A model generated the notes under the pieces. The model had not been told where the DNA came from. It made no database searches and was given only the letters and a program-made list of their open reading frames with translations. Shown one piece after another: positions 1 to 11,840 of a stretch of DNA of 64,000 nucleotides; the first letter of the stretch is position 1, and each line of letters opens with the position of its first letter. The position numbers were made by a program, and so were the translations under genes. Source of the DNA: Luscinia megarhynchos (Eukaryota > Chordata > Aves > Passeriformes > Turdidae); the NCBI GenBank assembly GCA_034336665.1, contig CM067568.1, positions 15,905,983-15,969,982 of the forward strand, written 5' to 3'.

Positions 1-911
1 TTACAAGAAACTCATCCAGGACATGACCTTTCCTGAATTCAGCATTTTCTACACTCAGAATGAACTTCAAAGGATGCAGAGATTTGGCTGCTTATCCAAC
101 TCCTCAGGCTAGAACTCAGGTTGGAAACCTTATTCCAGAGCACCTACTTTCTCCAGTGTCTGGCCTGCTGTGCAGTAATTTCCATTTCCATGATGAGAGC
201 ACAGAAAGCAGAGTAAATCACTCTGGCATTTCACTGAGTTGAAGTGGCAAAACCAAAGCTCATAGGAAGGAACTAATATTAGGTTCTCTGAAAAGCCCAT
301 ATTCCTGCCATAGCAGAAATACTACAGCAAAACACCTGATGTTTTATTAATTTGGTACTTATGCTTTCATGTTATGTGGGACTGAAAGTTAAAAATGGTG
401 AAAAATGCCTGGCTTTGGTGAAGACTGTTTAGGTCACCTGTTCACTCTTGCCCATAATGACAAAAATAGGCTACTCCTGAAATCAGAAGAGAACAGCATT
501 AAAGCAGAAATGGCTTTATACAACAAGTAACTGCAGGCCCATTACGCCCTGTAGGGTCATCATTGCTGTGATGGGACATCATTCCTCCAAACAGATTAAG
601 CCATTACCAGATCTAAGCAATACCAAAACATCTAATGCATTATAGCAGTTGTATTCACAATTTCTATGGGAGCATAAATAGAGTTGAAGTGGAAAAAATA
701 CCAGGGTTTAAATGATTAAACATTAAAGTATCTTCCTCTGCAGCTCTGAATTTGGCTGAGTTTTTGCTTAAAATGACCTTTCATTACTTTTATCCAAAAC
801 CTATTCAGTAGTCTATTATGAATGCAAATAGAGAACCATGGAAGTTGTGCATCTGTGGGGAGAATTTCTTGCTGCTGTCGTAGCCATTAACCTCACATTT
901 CTGAATATACT

Positions 912-981
912 GAACCAGATTCAAAATGTATTGAAGTCAACAAAAGACATCAATTGACTTAAGTGGGATTTGAATCAGACC
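912..981. repeat. Old palindromic (inverted) repeat
   Basis: The arms at 912-940 and 954-981 are imperfect reverse complements, about 18 of 28 positions, around a 13-base spacer. The inner ends ttgaagtcaa and ttgacttaa and the outer ends gattcaaaat and atttgaatcag are the best conserved. The layout resembles a widespread reptile and bird repeat with 'attgaagtcaatgg' and 'ccattgacttcaat' arms flanked by 'gatccaaag/ctttggatc'. I cannot give its family name with confidence. Confidence 0.55.
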
Positions 982-2357
982 TTCTAATGATCATTAAGTG
1001 GTATCTGGAAGAAATCTTCTATTACACAATTTTGACTAATTAAATGTTTTAACATGAATTCAGGTTTTCTGTTAAGTACTAGTAATTACAAGAAGATTTT
1101 ACAAAAAGTAGTTAAATGAGGGAGAAAACTAGACTTAGATCTCCAAAGAATCAGACAGCTAGACAATGATTTACAAAATACTTACAACAAACAGACAAAA
1201 TTACTGGAAAGCTGAGCAATTCCTCATTTTTCTGAGGGCTGTGTTATGGGATCATTCCACCACAATTTTTGTTTGCATATGTGCTTCTCAGAGCTATTTC
1301 CCCACAAATGAAAATAGGTATGTGTGAGAAGCAAGTGAGATGCATATTTGATTTTAAAATTTGCATGTGCAGACATCTATACCATGAAGCTTTAGGAGGG
1401 AAATTTACTTTCCACAAAATAGTATTATACCAAAATGTCAGTTTCTGCTTGTCTTTTTCCATAGTCATCAAAACTGCAACTCTTAAAGCTCCACTGAATT
1501 TCAAAATTTAGCATAAAGTCTGATGAAGTTGACTGGATGGATACTGTGTTAATTTTCTTGGAAATTCTTTCTGCTGTTGCCATTACACCTCCACAACAGA
1601 TTTGTGGCCTGGCCTGACACATAGATTCCAAGGTCCTGAAGGGACAGATCCTACAGGTTATCCAGCCATGGAAAATCCTACCAGGAACGTCACGGTTTAA
1701 CTCTGTCGTTAACACCTGCCATGTTCCTCAGGGCTCTGCCATCAGCTCCCAAGTAAATATGGCACTTTGACTTATCTGCAGCGTATGCTGCTTTAAGAAG
1801 CATCAGGGCTTCATGCAAGAGACACTGATGGGAGCTGACAAGGAGTGGATTTATTCATTCAGCACTTGAGATGATCTGCTGCCCGGTGGTACACAGCTAA
1901 CGAGTGACTGACACACAAGTCTCTGCCAGCAGTCAGCAGAACAGGCCCCTTTCACTGGAAGGCAAATAGCCCTCCCTGTGCCTCCTGCACCTTCAGTGAG
2001 TGCCACATCCTGGCTGCCACCGCTGAGAAGTGCAGGACACAGGACACAAACCTGCAGCCACTCTACAAGAGAAATAACCTGATCTTTGACTTGCCTTTCT
2101 TTTCCCCTCCTTATCCTGGTTTTTAATGTTAAGGTACACAGTGCTTTCTATAACTCATGTGCACCCAGCCTGGCATTTATGAGAAACCCACCACCCTCAT
2201 GCAGCAGCCACAGCCAAGTCTGGGTGAACACTGGTAACCACTGCTCCAAAGCAGCACACTCAGTCCCTGTCGTGTGCATAGCCCTCCTCACCATGCCATA
2301 TCTACAGTGCTCACCCCAAATGTAGAGCTGTGAGTCTAGTCCCCCCTAGCAAGGCAC

Positions 2358-2530
2358 AGAATCAAAGAATCACAGAATAACCTGAGCTGGAAGGGCCATT
2401 AAGTCCAGCTCCTGGCCCTGCAGAGGACACTCCAAGAGTCACACCATGTCTTTCAGAGTATTGTCCAAATGCTTCTTTAACTCTGTCAGGCTTGGTGCTG
2501 CAACCATTTCCCTGGGCAGTCTGTATACAA
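2358..2530 (-). mobile_element. CR1 LINE 3' fragment
   Basis: The left edge holds agaatcaaagaatcacagaat, the reverse complement of the CR1 terminal ATTCTRTG-type tail. It is followed by gagctggaagggcc and, further in, aactctgtcaggcttggtgctg, phrases diagnostic of bird CR1 3' regions. The element therefore lies on the minus strand with its 3' end at about 2358. It is 5'-truncated, as usual for CR1, holds only the end of the element and carries no intact reverse transcriptase. Many substitutions indicate an old insertion. Confidence 0.9.
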
Positions 2531-5500
2531 ATGTGTGCTGGGCTCATTTCAGGGGTGTATATGGCCCTGTGCAGGAAAGGAGTGCAATTCATAAGTAATT
2601 TTCCCCCAGCAGAAGTTACTTCTTCTGAAGAGGGAAGGTGCAGCCCTGAACATTTAATGCCTTGTGGGCTGCTATGTTAAGCTGCATAAAAACAGTCACT
2701 CCACATAGAGAAATAAGCTATAAAATTAAGGGGTACAGAGAGTTCAGCTTCAAATAATACAGGAGAACTTGTTGTATTATTTGAGACATCACAGATTTAA
2801 TATGGGCAATACCGAACCTAACACTGGAATGCTGGAGCCAAAGAGTGTATGGAAAATGCAGAAGATGCTGAATCCCATTAAAGAAATATGGGCAAGCACA
2901 AAGGAGTCAGTATAGAACAGAACAGCAAAATGTTCTGCCAAAAATATAGTGCAGAACTTCTGAAAGCATTGGTTGAGGATATGATAAGACAAAGGGGTTC
3001 CCAAGAGCATCTAGGAATGGGAGTGAGACAGTGAAGTGATGCTGACTGTACCATGGACTGGATCCTTGAGGGAGTCCACCATCAATAGGAAGGGAAATTT
3101 AAAAGCACAGTTTTGGAAAAGCTTCAAAGGATGACTTCTCTACCATTTCCTATGTGTCTCAGCTAGCCTCTTTCTCCCTCTTTGTCTTTTTGCACATTAG
3201 TCACACTGGCCTTGTTTAGCTCTTTGGCATTGTCTTACACAAACGTCCTTTGCATTTTCTGTAATACTCTTCCAGAAGCAATCAATGGGATTGCTGCTAT
3301 TCCCTTCTCTACATCCTTTTTTTAATGGGCATCTCTGGTTCCCTAACAAGAAATAAGGCAGGTGATGCTCCAGGAGAGGGCAGAACAGCTGGAGCTCTGC
3401 AGAGATGAGAGGCAGAAGCCAGACTCCATCCCTGCCTTGCCCTTCTCCACAAGCACCTTAAAAACATCATTGATTTCCAAGAGTGTAAAACAGATAATAT
3501 GATTTCTGTTATTCTGCTATGTTCTCCTGTCATTCACTTTTGGTTGCCCCTTAACTCTTTAGATAGATATTTGTATGCATTTGTCTATTAGGATCTCATT
3601 TCAGCTAAATTAATAAACTTAGTGAGATACTAACAGCTGATGTCTAGTGGGGATTCTCCAGCCCAGTAGTCCCTCACAGCTGACAGTGGCAGAAGCAGAG
3701 TCTGAACCAACCCACAGCTCACCCCTTTGTTTCTATAATATGGTGTTGAAGCACAATTGCACCTCCCAGAGGGACACTATCCCAGACAAAGAACAGCATG
3801 GACCTCATCCAGGAACTGGGAAAAGGCCAAAGGCAACACATATCCACAGAGCTCATGTTTGCACTTTGCTCTGCAGTAAAGAGGGACCCTTGAGGGGAGG
3901 CCTCGCAGCTGCAGGCAGAGGCATCAACAGCTGCCTTCCTGCCAAACTGGAGCCAGTGGTTGCCGACTCAGGGAGGCCAAGCAGCCCTCCAGCCCAGTTC
4001 TTCTGCCCCAGCAGGGCACCAATGGTTTCCATCACCCTGCAGCATGCAGCTCCCACCTCACGTGCACCTGCTCTATGTTAGTACTTCCATGCCCATTCCA
4101 TCTTAGGGACAGTGATCCCAAGAACTACGTATTCTTATCTGTAATAAGAAATCACAGTCTGCTTTGTCCATAGTTATGCCCCCAGTGTGTCTCTCTAGTG
4201 ACATGACCATATCTGGTGTATCTCTGGAATGACACAAACCAGCACTTCAGTTCCAGCCATCCCTGCCCACTGATCTGGATGTGGGATTATAACTTTTTCA
4301 TGGAGACCCACCTCAACCACAAGCATGTTTTTTCATATCTTGCAAAACAGGGCTGAACAGCATGGGAAATCAGCAGTAACTTCTTAATATCTTTATCTCT
4401 GGGCTACCTGTCTGGATGTAGCCAACAGCAGATGATCTCAAAGCCTGTTCTCTTAGCTCTGGTGACATACACAACAAAATTAGTGGTCTCAGCCTCAGCC
4501 TCAGTTCCAGGTGAGGAGTAAACTACTGGTGGACAGTTAAATGGCTGTCTCAAAACCTTCCCCTCCCTCACCTACTGCACCTCAGTTTGGAGAAAAGGCA
4601 CAAGCTTTCAAAATTAGCTAACCTGCTAACCCTGACACAACAGCTTTGTCCGTGGTGCCTGTCACTTCTTCCATCACATCAGGGATACAGCAAAGACAGC
4701 AGCACTGTCTGGGAGTTGTCCATTGGGGTTTAATCTTCAAAAGAATGACTAATAAGGCAGGAATTGGAAGTACAAAGCAAGAGGCAGAAAGAGAGAGAAG
4801 AGGAAATAAAATTGCCTATTGTGCCTCAGTCTTGAGGCTGCCTGTGCTCACTCCTTCCTTCTCCTCAGGTTCAGCCTGCAACAGAAGACATTACAGCAAG
4901 ACTTGTACTCCCCTCAGTGAAGACAACATCTTCCTCTGTTTTGTACAGGCAACAGAAGCTGCAGAAAATTAGCCCATTGCTGCCATCAGCAACCAGGATC
5001 TCTCACAGCTGGGAGTTAAGAGATCAAAGACAGCAACGAAGGAACATTTTGTTTCTCAGTTATTTTATCTCTACTCTTCTCATATCCTTCTCATCACACA
5101 CCAGTCCCTTATTGCTGGAGGTGCTGATGACATCTTGCTGACTATCAACATCAATATCAGGATCAAGAAGCCTCTTGGCAAGCAAGGTTTACAAACAACA
5201 TTGTAAAGATAGTCTCTCGAGCATCTCAAAACAAGTGATGGGGATAAGCTAAGTCATTCCTTTTCCTCATTGTCTGAACCTATTTAGGAAATGAGGATTT
5301 AAGACACCTCTGGCCATATCCAGCATATGCTCTGGCACTGAGTACAATAATTTTTCACATCTTCATTATGTTTTCCAATACATTATTTAGTCAGGTCAGA
5401 CTTTCAGAAGTACTTGGCACTGGCCTATCTTCTAATCTCAAAGTTCATCGGGACTCTTTCTACTAAGTGAGACCAGATCCAGCCAGTAATGATTGGCAAA

Positions 5501-8500
5501 TTCCATCCTTAAGTTCTAGGTCTCCAGAGATAGGTCTTGTAATATGAGGCCTGCCTTTCTATTTATGAATCTGCACCTCAGACCTTACTTCTCAGATCCT
5601 GCAGTATTTCAGAGCTGTTTTGAGTTCTTATGGTAACTTCTTCAGCTTCACCATATTAAGCCATAGCCAAACATATTCCCTACCCTAAAATAGGTCCTCT
5701 TTTCCACAGAATGACAATCACTTCTGCAGTATGGTCTTGAATTACCTGTGTCACTCCAAAACAACCTATATTGCTATGACAAGTGTTGTACTGCAGTGCA
5801 GATGCACCCACCAACACAGCATTATTGCATAGAGATCAGAGAGAGCAATGAAATTAAGGCATTTTACATTTGAGAAGGTGGTATTTTTATTATCTCTGAA
5901 GGAATTGTGGTTGTGCATCTTCAAAATAGTCAGCTTAGGTGCCGTTATTTGAGTCTCTTCCCATTCCTTTGTATTTGTCCTATGTATCACATCTAACACA
6001 GAATTCACAGCTATTTGGCTTTTGATGAAGAGCAAAGACAGGATGCAACACTTTGGTATGTCAGGTGACAAGGCATCGCTAAAGAAAGTGCTAATGACTC
6101 AAAAATTACTTAGGTAAAGCAACAGGAAAGTTCCAACATTTAGCAAATTAGCTTAATTCTCTGAAGACAATGGACTTGGATAGACAGTTATTCCTGAAAG
6201 TGGCAGAGAATGCATTCCAAAAATATATAAGAATTTGAACACTGGGGTTCACTGAAATCATACCACCTTGGGCCTGTACACCTTGAGATGCTTTGGCACA
6301 TATACAGGCATCCTGCTTTCACAATCTAATTGAAACTCCCTTGCACTTGCCAAATACTTTAAAAAACACTTATATGTGCAGACTGAAAAGTGCTCACAAA
6401 AATAATTTGCTGGGAAGATGACAGGCTAAATTGAAACCAGCAATATTTGAAATGGACAGCTGGACTAGATGCAACCCCCTCCCACCCCAACTTTCCAGTG
6501 TTTTCTTCAAGAGATCACATTCATCAGTCAGCTGAACCTTGTTCCCAGATGTGTGGAAAATGTGAAAAACAACCTGTGAATCAGGGAGTTTTCCAGTACT
6601 CAGCGTTATGGTCACAACAGAGTTTTGGAATGAAAAGGCAAAGGATGCTGTTCTTGTCATCTTCTCTCTACAGAAAGGAAAAGCAATTACCTCTCTTTAC
6701 AGGAGACATAATTAGCTCCCTTCTTTCCAGTGGAGAAAGCCTTTTTCCCAAGCTTATACTGCCTCCTACACAAACTCAGGACAGACAAAAAAGCAACCAA
6801 AATCTTGCTGAGGCGGATGCCATGCTGAGGAAACCCAGCAGTAACCTCAGATATGAGGAAACAGTGCCTGTGCTGTGAGGTTCACGTGTTGAATCCTGGC
6901 TTATGCAAACGTATTTGTGAGGAAAGTAGCACAGAGATGCTCTTGCACCATACAGAACTCAGCGTATCAGCAGCTAGTAAGGAATTGTGGTGATTTTAGG
7001 AGGCCATCCCTCTTCCCTGTAGAGATCTACATAACCATTAAATAGAGTTTTTCCTTCCTTGGTAACAGTCTTACTCCATCCCAAGTGGACAACTTGAGGG
7101 TTATTCACAGTTTTGTCCTGTCCTTTGGTATTATTCTGCTGCCCACAAGTTTCTGTATTTAGATAGGGCAATGTTACACATCCATACTGGGAGCCTGCAC
7201 TTTATTTTAGAGCGCATTCCTTATGCTACCACAGAAGCCACATTAAAAACACCACATTCTGTAAATCCTGGAGACTGTGAGAACCTTTTTTTTTTAACTA
7301 TTCCTCCTCTGATTTTGCATTCTTATTCTTGCTAACGTTTCCAAATTGTTAACCACTTTTTTCCTAAGGCAAGATGATTTTCCTGGCAATTTTTCACACA
7401 TTTTCCATGTTCCCTTCAGGATGGCTGGGCACTTGGAACTTGTAGAAAATGTTTTACTTCCATTTCAAGAAAGTGTTTGAAGTGCATGCTTAGTCTACAC
7501 TATGACTGTATAGCAATAAAAGCAATAAAAGACAGAGAAGTGATGAAATAAAATGAGAAAAAAAATCACCTTGCAAGTTCTAGCAAACCTATAGGAGAGT
7601 AACACATTTAGTTTAAATGGTGGTCAATGTGAATGCTTTTGGTGGCAAACCAGGAAGTGGGGATAGTCTTTACTTCTGACCCATTAAACATGTATTTTGC
7701 AAAGCTACTTTTTTGATTAGATTCCTTTGGACATGTCTTCCTTTACTGTCATCCCTCTTCTTTCTATGGGAACACTGACCTGTTTGAGAAACCTGAGATG
7801 TCTCCACAGGGTATAATTTAGCACTCTCCAGGCTTGCCAAGATCCCTGGAGCTCTCTTGTGTCTCTCTGATCCCTTATCTTGCTCATGATCTGCAAATGA
7901 TCAGTCACATAAAGCCCACAGGAGAGGGAGGCTGCTCTCTACCTACTGAAGGCCTGAGTTTGTCAGTTCTACCTTTGAACAAACGAGCAAAGCTTCATTT
8001 ACAGAAAATATACTGAAAGCTCTGATACAGTCTTATTAAGGAGATATGAAGCAGTTATTTATATCTGAAATAAGCAAAATAAGAAAAAAATCAAACAGTC
8101 CTCCCTTAAAAGTGTTCTGAATATTTTCAAATAAGGCCATGTTAATTGGAGAGGGAAAGAAAATGTGTAGGACATAGCTGTGTCCTCTTTTCAATCTTAA
8201 CAGTAATGGCTCTTCCTCATGCTTTTCCATAAGTGTGGATATTCTCCAGGACTCCAAATGGAAGCCAGCACTTCCAATCAGCTCTTTAATGGGATCATTC
8301 CAATGATGGTCTCCTTTAGACATAAGGATTCACCTGAACACCCAGTTTGCAGTAAGTTTCCTTCTGGGAGAAGGGTCTGATGTTACAAGATAACCCAGGA
8401 CCTCAGAGGTGACACAGGACTGCAAGAATCTATAGGGGGCTTACATGAATGGTTTGAATTTCAAATGTAGGCCAGAAGCAGCCTGCCCAGCCTAATTTTT

Positions 8501-11500
8501 TCTCCCTCGTACTGTTTATTCAACCAAAAGGATTTTCAGATGACCTGAGGGCACTGCCTTCATGGGTGAGTGTGGATTTGACCAGAAGTCCTATTTGGCA
8601 GAATGACTTCTACTGTAACAATTTGGTTCTGTTGCTCCTGCCACATGCTGTTTTGCTTGGCCTTCTGGCTGTCTCCAAACCCTTCCACAGCACACCAGGG
8701 ATCCAGCAGATGCACAAACTGCGTAGCTGAACAATCTCTTTACGCCTCAAGCACTGCCAAACAGCTTCTTGTGCAGCTTAGGGGGGCATATACTGCTGCT
8801 CTGCTACAGAAAACCAGGGTGCCCTTGTAGAAACACCTTCATTTTGGTTGGAATGCCACCTGCATTTTAAAGGAGTGATTCTGGACCAGCAAAACTAATC
8901 TGGCAAGTGGTAAAAATAGGAATTGTATTTTATTTTTAACTGAGGTTGGAGAATTTCCTTATTTCCTTTTTCCCTTCCCCTTATGACACCTCTTTAAATA
9001 GAGTTGCTTTCCCCAGCCCCAAACCCACCTAATGCAAGGGGTCAAGCTATCTTTCTTGAGTCCTTTGTTCACCTAAACGAAGTGGGGGTGTGAGATAAGT
9101 GCTTGTTGAAGCCACCAACGAGGAGCAGCTGCCTTCTGTGCAGTCAGCTCTGTAAGCCACCCCCAGTCCTCTCTCTGCTGTATTGGAGCAGCACACCTCT
9201 CCCTGGGGGATCCCCACAGCCAGCTCTGCCACGGGCCTTGAGCTCTGCTCCTCACACCCAGCCTGCCTGCTCATTCATCATTTGGGATGTCACTGCCTCT
9301 GCCACAGCTGCAGACACCTAAAGACTGAGGATGGTTGGGGTTTTTTTTATTTTTATTGTGTGTGCTCTAACAGAGGAAACAGAGGACCTCAGAAGGAGCA
9401 AAAAGAGTTGTACACATTGCTCTCAGTGGCTGTGGCTGGCTCTTGGTTATACTGTCATTCCAGCAGAGTCAGGGCATTCAAACATATGCCTGGAAGAAAC
9501 CTCCCACACAAAAGGCCACTGTAATTCCTGCAGAGTTGGACTAAAGATTCTGTGCCAGTTTCCTACCCAGGTATGTCAGGGACACATGTAAGTACCAGCT
9601 GTTGGATGAAGCACAACTGCAATTCCCCTTCAGTCCCTGGAGTGTAAAATCATGATAATCAAAACAAAAGTCAGAGCATTTGTGAGGCTCTTCAATCTTT
9701 TCTTAGAGACAGGTGACTTTACTGCCCTTAATGCAGCAGAGACTTGAGAAAGCTGCCTGTGCCCTTCAAGCTACTGACAAATGTAACTGCAAAATGCACT
9801 ATGCAATACTGAAAGGAAAGTCCCTTACAGTAATAGCTCTTCCAAACCAGAGATCGGTCACAAGCCAGAACATGAATGCCAAGCATTTCCAAAATGTAAG
9901 GCACAATCCTATTTTTCAACTTACCAACAGAAAAATGAGGGAGCTGAACAAGACCTGATGTGCTGGTGCAAAGCAGATGCAGCGATGTCAGAGCTTCTAT
10001 TCCCTCTGCAGCACTGGCTGAGCACAAACAACAAACAACAACCCCTTCACTGTCACAGACAACTACTTACAATGTGGTCATTTTGTCCTGCAGGACAAAT
10101 AGCAGGATTCCAGACAGAAATTAAGAAAAAGAATTGCTTTCCACAGCCCTCCAGGAGAGCTTTGATGCTCTTGGGATACTTCTGCTTTCACACAGGATTT
10201 GGCCAGTACAACTGTTCCACTGAAATGCAGTGAGAGAGGATTTAGTGTTTGTTTGATGGTGACTTCCACCTGAATCCCTTTCTTTCCCTTCAGTGACACC
10301 GGTCCCTGCTGCCTGCCCCCTCCCAGCCCTCCACAGCTCTGGGAGTGGCCAGGTGCAAGGTAGTTATTCAGGGATGATTGCCATCCTTTTTGCATTTTGT
10401 TCCTTTGTCCTTTCCAAGCAAATTCTCTTTGGGACCCTGGTACAAGCCGTCACTTCAGAGCAGTGTCACTATCACATGGACAGCAGCCCCAGGACCTGCA
10501 GGACACGTGAGCAGCAGGCTGTGTTAGGAAGTATCAGCACTGAACACCTCACTGGCACATCCTCTTCACCAGGGAACTGGTGTCAGTCACTGTAGTGCTG
10601 CCTCCTGGTGCTAAGGTAACCTCGATAAGGCCCCTGATACCTGGGAGCACCCTTTTCATTCCCAAGAAAAATATTCTTCCAACTGGAGCACAGGGATTTC
10701 CTTCATTAGAATTAAGGAGCTTCCAGTTTCTTCTTAAAGGAGCTTTTTTTCTTCCCCCCACCCCGCCCCAAAAAATGCAACCATTATAATTTTTTTTTAA
10801 AATCACCATTGAGAAACACGAAAAAGCTTTCTGTAATACTTCTTACAGTTAGAATTTACTTCCTGCTGGGAATTCACGTGCTGTCAGTGGAAGCTTCACC
10901 AGATGCTGACAATTTCCCCCATCAGGAATGCCCCTAAGCAAGGATGTTTCCCCTGTGGCCGCTCTCCTGCAGGAGGCAGCAGCAAGTAATGCCCACACTT
11001 TCAAAAAGTCCAGTAATGTTGGGTTCTCTGCACTGAAGTACCCTGGGGACAGATTTTCAGCTGCTGAACTACCCACAGCTAAAACATTAAGAAGAATCCC
11101 CTTTCCAGTGAGGGACAATATAAAAATTAGATTTCCAAGTTTTTCAGACATTGTAGTGGACTGGTCTAATGAAAATCTGGTCTAAGAATGGAAGCTGAGC
11201 CTCTCTGAAAAGTCTATGCCTATGCCTAAATTTTGGAGGGGATAAAAGGCTGCTGCAAGGTCCCAATAAAGGTAGGAGTAGTCAGTCTCATTACAGCAAA
11301 TGTTTTCTACACATTCCTCAAGAAAAGAACTCCAAATGCAGGACACATCTATACTGTTTGGCATAAATATGTGTCTAAACCAGAGAGAACACTAAAATGA
11401 ATTAAAAAGTGCAATACTTTCTATTGCTTCAATATATATAGTTCCAAACTTGAATTTGAATGACATGTGCATCCAAACCCACCTTTGGCATACCTCCAAA

Positions 11501-11767
11501 CAAACTCATAACCACCCGAACCCTGGAAGTTTCATGGAGTGAGGTTAAAGCTGGAATGCTCTTCTGAAATGATATCCAAAGTAAGCCATAAAGCTGTCTA
11601 AGGGTCCCCTAACTTAGTCTGAATTCACTGGGTCTGTTAAGACTCTGGCAAATGCCATGATCAATACTGGCTTGCTCTGACAGGATATACAAGGGAGGCT
11701 GTGAGGCTGAGGTGCTGATTTGTGATGCAGAGTCTAGCTTCACTTTCTGATTTTCTTAATAGCTTCT

Positions 11768-11840
11768 TTTGCCCTGCATGGGCTACTTAATCTATCTGTG
11801 TCATAGTTCAGTATCTAGAGAATGCAGACACTAAGATATT
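11768..11840 (-). mobile_element. Probable MIR-type SINE remnant
   Basis: gggctacttaatctatctgt followed by gtcatagttcagtatctaga and gaatgcaga lines up with the MIR reverse complement 'agttacttaacctctctgtgcctcagtttcctcatctgtaaaatg'. Matches are interspersed with many substitutions, so the assignment is likely but not certain. Confidence 0.5.

Larger units (their letters stand above)
1..11767 (-). other. Distal part of the downstream BRSK2 intron, no exon seen
   Basis: Apart from the palindromic repeat near 0.9 kb and the CR1 tail near 2.4 kb I see no supported feature. The open frames here, for example about 3647-4081 plus and 6447-6878 plus, lack domains, codon bias and splice context, and are taken as chance. 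That this belongs to BRSK2 is inferred from the minus-strand exon at 44 kb; the gene could equally skip or end sooner only if its remaining kinase exons were in this window, and I could not find them. Confidence 0.6.

Noticed and set aside
1620..1710. ttccaaggtcctgaagggac region as a CR1 or coding fragment
   Set aside because: The resemblance to CR1 is short and out of consensus order, and the minus-strand frame has no recognisable product.
3647..4081. 144-codon plus-strand frame
   Set aside because: No domain, no conserved motif and no exon signals; its antisense strand is also partly open.
6447..6878. 143-codon plus-strand frame, beginning near ctggactagatgcaacccc
   Set aside because: The ctggactagatg phrase recalls a CR1 tail but neighbouring landmarks are missing, and the frame has no recognisable product.
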